A stretch of 64,000 bases of DNA, from positions 30,409,201 through 30,473,200 of the forward strand of contig NC_069136.1 in NCBI RefSeq assembly GCF_026914265.1. The letters run 5' to 3'. Shown piece by piece: positions 56,441-64,000 of this stretch. The position numbers were made by a program, and so were the translations under genes. The notes below the pieces were generated by a model. The model was not told the DNA's origin. It did not search any database and saw only the letters and a list, made by a program, of their open reading frames with translations. Source of the DNA: Mya arenaria (lineage: Eukaryota; Mollusca; Bivalvia; Myida; Myidae). Each line of letters starts with the position of its first letter. Within the stretch, counting starts at the first letter, position 1.

Positions 56441-59400
56441 AGGCCCCTTATGCCTATTTGCCTCATATTCATTAGATATTATGGTGAAGTAACCTTAAAA
56501 CGAGCAAGGGGACCATAGCGACCTATGCCAGTTAGTTGCTTAGACATATTCCTAGGTGATAGTACAAATGAATAACCTAGGATTTTAGGCAGATTGTGAC
56601 AGAAAGTGACATGGAAAAGGCTCCAAATGCCTATTTTTCCCTCATATTCATTACATGTTATGGTACAAAAACCTTTATACGAGCAAGGGGAACATAGCGC
56701 CCTATGTCAGTGTGTAGCTTAGACCTAGTCCTAGGTGATAGTGCATATGAATAACCAAGGATTTTAGGCTGGCTATACGAGATAGGGACATGGAAAATGC
56801 TCCACATGCCTAATTTGACTCATATTCATTACACGTTATGGTTCAGAATCCTTACAACGAGCAAGGGGACCACAGCGACCTATGTCACCGTGTAGCTTAG
56901 ACCTAGTCCTAGGAGATAGTACATATGAATTATCTAGGATTTTAGGCAGATTGTGCGTGATAGGGACATGGGAAAGACTCAAAATGTCTATTTTTACCTC
57001 ATATTCATCAAATGTTATGTTGCGAAAACCTTAAACAAGCAAGGGGACCAAAGCGGCCTATGTCAGCTCGTTGCTTAGACCTAGTCCTAGGTGGTAGTAA
57101 ATATGAATTATCTAGGATTTTAGGCAGGCTATGCGATATAGGGACATGGAAAAGGCCCCCTAAACCTATTTGCCTCATATTCATTACATGTTATGGTTCA
57201 AAAACCTTAAAACGAGCAAGGGGACCATAGCGGCCTATGTCCCTAGTCCTAGGTGATAGTACATATGAATTACCTAGGATTTTAGGCAGGCTATGCGAGA
57301 TAGGGACATGAAAAATGCTCCAAATGCCAATTGGCCTCACATTTATTACATGTTATGGTTCAGAAACCTTAAAACGAGCACGGGGACCATAGCGACCTAT
57401 GTCAGCGCTTTGCTTGAACCTAGTCCTAGATGATAGTACATATGAATTACCTAGGATTTTAGGCAGGCTATGCGAGACATGAAAAAGGCTCCCAATGCCT
57501 ATTGCCCTACATTCATTACATGTAATGGTGCAGAACATTTAAAACGAGAAACGGGACCAAAGAAACGTATTTCATCGTTTAGCCGAGACCTAGTCTTAGG
57601 TGATTGAACATATGAAATTCGTAGGATTTAAGGCAGGCTTTGCGGTAGAGGAACATGGAATAGACCCCCAATATATATTTGCCGCATAGCCATAAACTTG
57701 TTATGGCGCGAAAACATTAAAACGAGCAAGGGGACCACAGCGACATGTGTCACCATGTAGCCGAGACCAAGTCCTAGGTGATAGTACATATGAATAACAT
57801 AGGATTTTAGGCACGCTATGCGAGATACGTATATGAAAAAGGCTCTCAATGCATATTTGCCTCGTATTAATTACATGTTATGGTGCAGAAACCTTAAAAC
57901 GAGAAACGGGACCAAAGCGACCTATGCCACCATGTAGCAGAGACCTAGTCCTAGGTGATAGTACATATTAATAACGTCTGATTTTAGGCAGGCTATGCGA
58001 GAAAGGGACGTTGAAAAGGCTCCCAGTGTATATTTGCCTCATAGTCATTACATGTTATGGTGCAGAAACTTTCGAACGAGCAAGGGGACCATAGCGCCCT
58101 ATGTCAGCGTGTAGCTTACACCTAGTCCTAGGTGATAGTACATATGAATTACCTAGGATTTTAGGTAGGCTATGAGTGATAGGGACATGATAAAGGCTAC
58201 CAATGCATATTTGCCTCATATTCATTACATGCTATGGTGCAAAAACCTTAAAACGAGCAAGGGGACCAAAGCGACCTATGTCAGCTCGTTGCTCAGACCT
58301 AGTGCTAGATGATAGTACATATGAATTATCTAGGATTGTAGGCAGGCTATGCGATATAGGGACATGGAAAATGGCCTCTTATGCCTATTTGCCTTATTTT
58401 CATTACATGTTATGGTGAAGAAAACTTAAAACGAGCAAGGGGACCATATAGACCTATGAGAGTTTGTTGCTTAGACCTAGTCCTAGGTGATAGTACATAT
58501 GTATTACCTAGGATTTTAGGCAGATTGTACGAGAAAGTGACATGGAAAAGGCTCTAAATGACTATTTTTACCTCATATTTATTAAATGTTATGGTGTAGA
58601 AACCATAAAAAACAAGGGGACCATAGCGACCTATGTCAGCTCGTTGCTTGAACCTAGTCCTAGATGATAGTACATATGAATTACCCAGGATTTTAGGCAG
58701 GCTGTGCGAGATAGGGACATGAAAAATGCTGCCAATGCCAATTTGCCTCACATTTATTGCATGTTATTGCGCAAAAACCTTAAAACAATTAAGGGGACCA
58801 AAGTGACCTATGTCAAGATGTAGCTTAGACCTAGTCCTATGTGATAGTACATATGAATCACCTAGGATTTTAGGCAGGCTATGCGAGATATGGACTTGGA
58901 AAAGGCTCGCGATGCCTATTTTTACCTCATATTCACTAAATGTTACGGTGCAGAAACCTTTAAACGAGCAAGGAGACCATACCGACCTATGTCAGCTTGT
59001 TTCTTAGACCTAGTCCTAGGTGATAGTACATTTGAATAACATAAGATTTTTGGCAGGCTACGCGAGATAGGGACATGGAAAAGACTCCCAATGTATAATT
59101 GTCTAATATTCATTACATGTTATGGTGTGGAAACCTTAAAACGAGCATCGGGACCATATCGACCTTTGTCATCATGCAGCCGAGACCTAGTACTAGGTAA
59201 TAGTACATATGAATAACCTAGGATTTTAAGCATGCTATGCGAGATAGGGACATGGAAAAGGCTCCCAATGCATGTTTGATTCATATTATATACATGTTTT
59301 GGTGCGGAAACCTGATAACGAGCAAGGTGACCAAAGCGACCTATGTCACCATGTAGGACAGACCTAGTACTAGATGATAGTACATATGAATTATCTAGGA

Positions 59401-60006
59401 TTTTAGGCAGGCTATGCGAGATAGGGACATGGATAATGCTCTCAAGGTCCATTGTCCTAATATTCATTACATGTTATTGTGCAAAAACCTTCAAACGAGC
59501 AAGGGGACCATACCACCCTATGTCAGCGTGTAGCTTAGACCAAGACCTAGGTGATAGTACATATTAATTACCTAGGATTTTAGGTAGACTATGGGTGATA
59601 GGGACAACATGGAAAAGGCTCCCAATGCCTATTTTCCTCATATTCATTACATGTTATAGTGCAAAAACCTTAAGACGAGCAAAGGGACCATAGCGACCTA
59701 TGGCAGGTCGTTGCTTAAACCTTATCCTAGGTGATAGTACATATGAATTACATAGGATTTAAGGCAGATTGTGCGAGAAAGTGATATGGAAAAGGCCCCA
59801 AATGGCTATTTTTAACTCATATTCATTAAATAGTACGGTGCAGAAACCTTAAAACGAGCAAGATGACAATAGTGACCTATGTCAGCTCGTGGATTAAACC
59901 TAGTCCTATGTGATAGTATATATGTATTACCAGGATTTTAGGCAGGCTATGCGAGAAAGGGACATGGAAAAGGCTCCAAATCCCTATTTGCCTCATATTA
60001 TTACAT
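56440..60006. repeat. Satellite block 2: ~179-bp diverged monomers
   Basis: About 20 monomers share ACGAGCAAGGGGACCATAGC, CTATGTCAGC, TTAGACCTAGTCCTAGGTGA, TAGTACATATGAATTACCTA, GGATTTTAGGCAGGCTATGC, GAGATAGGGACATGGAAAAG and CATATTCATTACATGTTATG. Monomers differ from one another far more than the dimers of block 1. The array is cut at 60006 by a transposon and resumes at 63075. Confidence 0.95.
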
Positions 60007-61242
60007 CCCAGCAAGCAAGGCTAAATGGGTCCCATATGGGCTGAATCTGGGCAAAAAGCCCATATGGGGCCCATATAGGACCCATATGGTTGAGAATGCC
60101 CAGATGGGACCCAGATGGGACCCATATAGCTGTTCATCTATATTGATTGGATATACAAAGGGAAACGAAGATCATTGTTATATGAAAATATGTAAACATC
60201 GATACTATGTGAAAAAAGTTCATTATTTCATGAATCGGATTCACATCTTTTGACATGATATGCCCCAGATAGGTCCCATATGGGTCCCATATACTCGGCA
60301 TTATCATTATAGTAGGGCAGTGTTAGATGGTAAGGCACGATGTTGTGGCGATGATACATAAATACACAAGGAAAAAATATTTTTCCGTATTTTCATTTTT
60401 TTATTACTTCTTAAATATAAACCTTTTGCAATTGTGTTTTTAGTAGCAATTTAGTCACGAATAAAAAAAAATATGCAGAAAAAATTGTCACGTGACATTT
60501 TATAGACGCGCGGATGATGAACGTGATTGAGTGAAAAAATAATGGTTAAATTCATCTTTTAAGAACAGGTAAGGGTTCTTATTTAACTTTTAAAGCAACT
60601 TGTATTTATATTTATAGTAATTTGATTTTAAACAAGTGAATTACTGATGAATTTCTTGTAGAAGTATTGTTTGTGCTACGATTTTGTATTTTGTCATATA
60701 ATTTCGCGATAATATATAAATTATAAAGTAAAGGCATTCGGGATGGCAGATGCCAAAACAAAACAAAACTAAATAAAAACAACGGCAAATTAATGGTTCA
60801 TGCAGGTGTGGGGAACCTATTTACATATAGACCTCCAAAGAGATTTTAACATTCTTTTCTCTTGAATGGATTCTGACAATCATTAATCTTTTATCCAATT
60901 TAAAAGTGCACCAAGGATCGAGGCTGTACGAGGATATGAGCCAGTGTGCCACTGATGCTAATGGTGATGATGAGGATGATGGCCTTGTTACAGTCAAGAC
61001 CAACACCCCCCAACATTCCAGCTACCTGTTCATTATTCGATGCTCGGCAGAGCAGAATCCAAAAAGGTAAATAGAAAATGTTAATGGAATGTAGTATGGT
61101 TTTCATAATTGAACCTTGCATCTTTTTATTATTATAAACATTAACAAACAGCCAATCACATTATTGGTTTAATGGTTCACTGTTTATTACCTGAAGTGTC
61201 TTGTTTCAATTTTTATTTTTGACAGAATGTTATTTGTTCCAG

Positions 61243-61454
61243 ATCAGGACACCTGGATCTTTGTGATTTTGGAAAACCAGCAGGAGCAATTGCGATAACA
61301 TACGCAGCTCCTGCGTCTCATCCTGGCGAGAGATTCAGCACAAGATGCAGGTCCGAGTGAGTTGCCAGAGGAGATATCTTTCCCCCTCAAAACTGTGGTG
61401 GATTTGGCAGCCTTCAAAGAGCGAAAGTCACAAGCGAATGCTGCAACATCCATT
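61243..61454 (+). pseudogene. Captured or relict exon with DUF4806-like segment
   Basis: One frame reads ILENQQEQLR, a TAA at 61296-61298, then HTQLLRLILARD and LPEEISFPLKTVVDLAAF, ending at a good donor (GTAAGT at 61455). The combination of a short coiled coil followed by 'LP..I.FPLKT..DL..F' resembles the start of DUF4806 domains, which are frequent in multi-copy invertebrate genes. The in-frame stop argues for a pseudogene unless the exon starts at the acceptor ACGCAG|CTCC (61308). The assignment is from memory of the pattern and weak. Confidence 0.3.
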
Positions 61455-61926
61455 GTAAGTTTCCCAAACATAGTTGACTGACCTTTTTTATGAGGTGTCT
61501 TTAAATTTAAAAATGCATAATTTGAGCTTTAAAATTACATTTTGAAGTGACATTATTCATTTAAGTTTGTTTTTGAAATGTGATCTGATATTATCAATAT
61601 AAGGGCAGGCACACAAACTGAGCCAGTATAGGTGGCGCTGACAGTGCTTCAAATTTTAATATTTAATTGTACCACATTGAGTGTGATACTATGGTTCTGC
61701 TCGAAAGTTTTTGCTGTTTTGCATTTATATGTGGATTTACAGGCATTTTCATGCACAACTTTTTGTTCAAGGTAAAAAACTTGGCAGAATATGGTGGGAG
61801 TGACACAGTGGACACGTTTTCCCGGATAATGAAGACGGTGTTTTGTAATGATGCACTCCATGCTCTGTTTATTAGAATTGTGCGTCTTTCGATTAGTGTA
61901 TTTTTTTTTAAACACATTCGTTAAAG

Positions 61927-62249
61927 CATTCGGAGCTCCGCGGCCATTTTTATCGAAAACAACCTTTGATGTATGCCGGTACATCAGTTAAATTTCTTAA
62001 TTATATCATTAATTAAATGTAGGGTTTTAGAATTGTTTTTATTAATCTAAGATTAAATTGATTGCCAGTGAAGTGTAATATTGCAAACATAATTAAGATT
62101 CCCAAGAGTTAAGTCATAAAGTTTAACTGCTAAAAAAATTACTACGCGATCTACTTGCAGCGGACTTAAACGTACCGCTTTTTGAGTATGTAAACCGTCC
62201 AAATACATCAGAGGTTGTTTTTGATAAAATGGCCGAGGAGCTCCGAATG
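61927..62249. mobile_element. 323-bp Mutator-type MITE with perfect 9-bp duplication
   Basis: CATTCGGAGCTCCGCGGCCA at the left mirrors TGGCCGAGGAGCTCCGAATG at the right. The inverted similarity extends about 48 bp (through AAAACAACCT and GATGTAT). TCGTTAAAG flanks both sides exactly (61918-61926, 62250-62258); a 9-bp duplication is typical of Mutator-like elements. It is nested inside the 60007-63074 transposon. Confidence 0.9.
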
Positions 62250-63074
62250 TCGTTAAAGTCTTTAAAAAGTGTGTGTTTTTTACATGTAATTTTTGACACA
62301 CTTTTTCAGTTTGACAGCTTTAACTGACAGATACAATCAATAAAACAGTTTTCACTTATTATTAAGTTATTAATCAAATTATAAATGTACTAGATAGTTT
62401 TAGCTTGGTATTGTCAAACCAAACTGAAAAAAATGTGTCATAATTTCAGTGACATTTTTCTTGTGTGCCACTTTTATATTGCCAGTATTACGCAAAATCT
62501 TAACATTGTCAGTATGTAATTTTTGTTGTCTTTTTTAGTGTACATCTTGTTTTACATTTCTAATGTTTTCATGTTAATAAACTTAATAAGATTATTGCTA
62601 TCTTTGTTGTGTAATGAAATATTATGTTGACATTATGTCATTTGTACTTCTCAACATAGCTGTTTGTAGAGATAATCAATGAAAGGATAGTAATGCAATA
62701 GGTGAACACTCAAGATCAAATATTTTAGGTAATTGGAATCAATATATTATAACCTGTAATAACAAAAGTAACGGTTTACCCCAAATTAATTGCTTAGGTA
62801 GGGCATATAGAGCCCACAAATACCATGTGGGACCCATATGGGTCCCATATCAAGCCCTGTTCAAAAACCCATATGGGTCCTAAATCGAGCCCAGTTCCAA
62901 AACCCATGTGGGGCCCATATGGGTCCCACATTCAGCCCATATAGGTTGCCCATATGGGACCCACATGGAGCCCTGTTGCAAAACCCATGTGGGGCCCAGA
63001 TGGGTAGCCCATATGGGACCCATATGGTAACCCATGTGGGACCCATATGGGTCCCATAAGTTTTGCTGGCTGGG

Positions 63075-64000
63075 ATGTTATGATGCTTTAACCTTAAAAC
63101 AAGCAAGGGGGCCATAGCGAACTATGTCAGCGTGTAGCCGAGACCTAGTCCTAGGTGATAGTACATATGAATTACCTAGGATTTAAGGCAGGCTATGCGA
63201 GATAGGGACAAGGAAAAGGGTCCCAATCCCTATTTGCCTCATATTCATTACATGTTATGGTGCAGAAACCTTAAAACCAGCAAGGGGGCCACAGCAACCT
63301 ATATCAGCGTGTGGTATAGACCTTATCCTAGGTGAAAGTACATATGAACTACCTAGGATTTTAGGCAGGGTATGCGAGATAAGGACATGATAAAGGCTCC
63401 CAATGCCTATTTTTACCTCATATTCATTAAATGTTATGGTGCAAAAACCTTCAAACGAGCAAGGAGACCATACCGACCTATGTCAGCGTGTATCTTAAAC
63501 CTAGTCCTAGGTGATAGTACATATGAATATTTAAGATTTTAGGCAGACTATGCGGTAGAGGAACATGGAATAGACCCCCAATATATATTTGCCGCATAGC
63601 CATAAACTTGTTATGGCGCGAAAACATTAAAACGAGCAAGGGGACCACAGCGACATGTGTCACCATGTAGCCGAGACCAAGTCCTAGGTGATAGTACATA
63701 TGAATAACATAGGATTTTAGGCACGCTATGCGAGATACGTATATGAAAAAGGCTCTCAATGCATATTTGCCTCGTATTAATTACATGTTATGGTGCAGAA
63801 ACCTTAAAACGAGAAACGGGACCAAAGCGACCTATGCCACCATGTAGCAGAGACCTAGTCCTAGGTGATAGTACATATTAATAACGTCTGATTTTAGGCA
63901 GGCTATGCGAGAAAGGGACGTTGAAAAGGCTCCCAGTGTATATTTGCCTCATAGTCATTACATGTTATGGTGCAGAAACTTTCGAACGAGCAAGGGGACC
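63075..64000. repeat. Satellite block 2 continued after the transposon
   Basis: About five more ~179-bp monomers, running off the window edge. The last 450 bp (63551-64000) are identical to 57641-58090, at an offset of exactly 5910 bp. Confidence 0.95.

Larger units (their letters stand above)
60007..63074. mobile_element. 3.07-kb DNA transposon in the satellite, CCCAGC(A/C)AGCAA ends
   Basis: The left end CCCAGCAAGCAAGGC and the reverse complement of the right end, CCCAGCCAGCAAAAC, are inverted repeats. AT is duplicated at the junction: TTACAT before and ATGTTATG after, where uninterrupted monomers read TTACATGTTATG. Subterminal arrays of CCCATATGGG-type words occupy 60030-60125 and 62805-63060. 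The interior holds a spliced-gene-like fragment (60900-61454) and a nested Mutator-type MITE (61927-62249). No transposase was recognised. The 2-bp AT duplication recalls ISL2EU-type elements, but that is only a suggestion. Confidence 0.85.

Noticed and set aside
54342..59567. Many 60- to 115-codon ORFs on both strands (HVPIPHSLPKILG- and LRGRGPKRPMS-like products)
   Set aside because: They recur with the 179/361-bp period and are disrupted in most units, so they are by-products of satellite sequence.
62838..63115. ORFs rich in GTHMGPTW / PIWVPYG
   Set aside because: Translations of the CCCATATGGG palindromic repeats on both strands; not proteins.

Overview
The window is nuclear DNA of a mollusc, most likely a bivalve. 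Three conserved eukaryotic protein genes are split into many short exons. The introns and flanks are full of repeats of the kind common in bivalve genomes: long units rich in TGACCTTGACCTTTGACC-like words, families starting AGCTCACCTG, and CCGTCCGT- or CCGACCGA-containing elements. The species assignment is inferred from these repeats and could not be searched.

Layout. (1) 1-13519, plus strand: translation initiation factor eIF2A, lacking only its first exon(s), which lie left of the window. Fourteen exons are placed, and one intron is a clear AT-AC (U12-type) intron. (2) 13520-18109: convergent intergenic DNA with a 64-bp minisatellite, a decayed LINE reverse transcriptase and older repeats. 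(3) 18110-24155, minus strand: DNAJC19 (Tim14/Pam18), five coding exons. The initiator ATG probably sits on a further exon near 30791, which would put its promoter head-to-head with the next gene. (4) 25145-30355: a 5.2-kb unit with ~200-bp terminal inverted repeats flanked by TTAA. (5) 31134-50207, plus strand: EARS2, mitochondrial glutamyl-tRNA synthetase, all 14 exons (521 codons). Decayed copies of its last exon lie just upstream of the real one. (6) 50263-54060: sparse intergenic DNA. (7) 54490-64000: a satellite array (a 361-bp dimer block, then ~179-bp monomers), interrupted at 60007-63074 by a transposon with CCCAGC termini and subterminal CCCATATGGG repeats.

Functionally, DNAJC19 (protein import motor) and EARS2 (mitochondrial translation) are both mitochondrial and may share a bidirectional promoter of about 340 bp. 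eIF2A is cytosolic and converges with DNAJC19. There is no operon, CRISPR array or prokaryotic sequence.

Much of the rest is mobile DNA. Several elements have visible termini and target-site duplications: 8-bp, hAT type (41006-41384); 9-bp, Mutator type (61927-62249); TTAA (25145-30355); TTA, Harbinger type (31495-33680); and 6-bp AGAATA (44258-44942).
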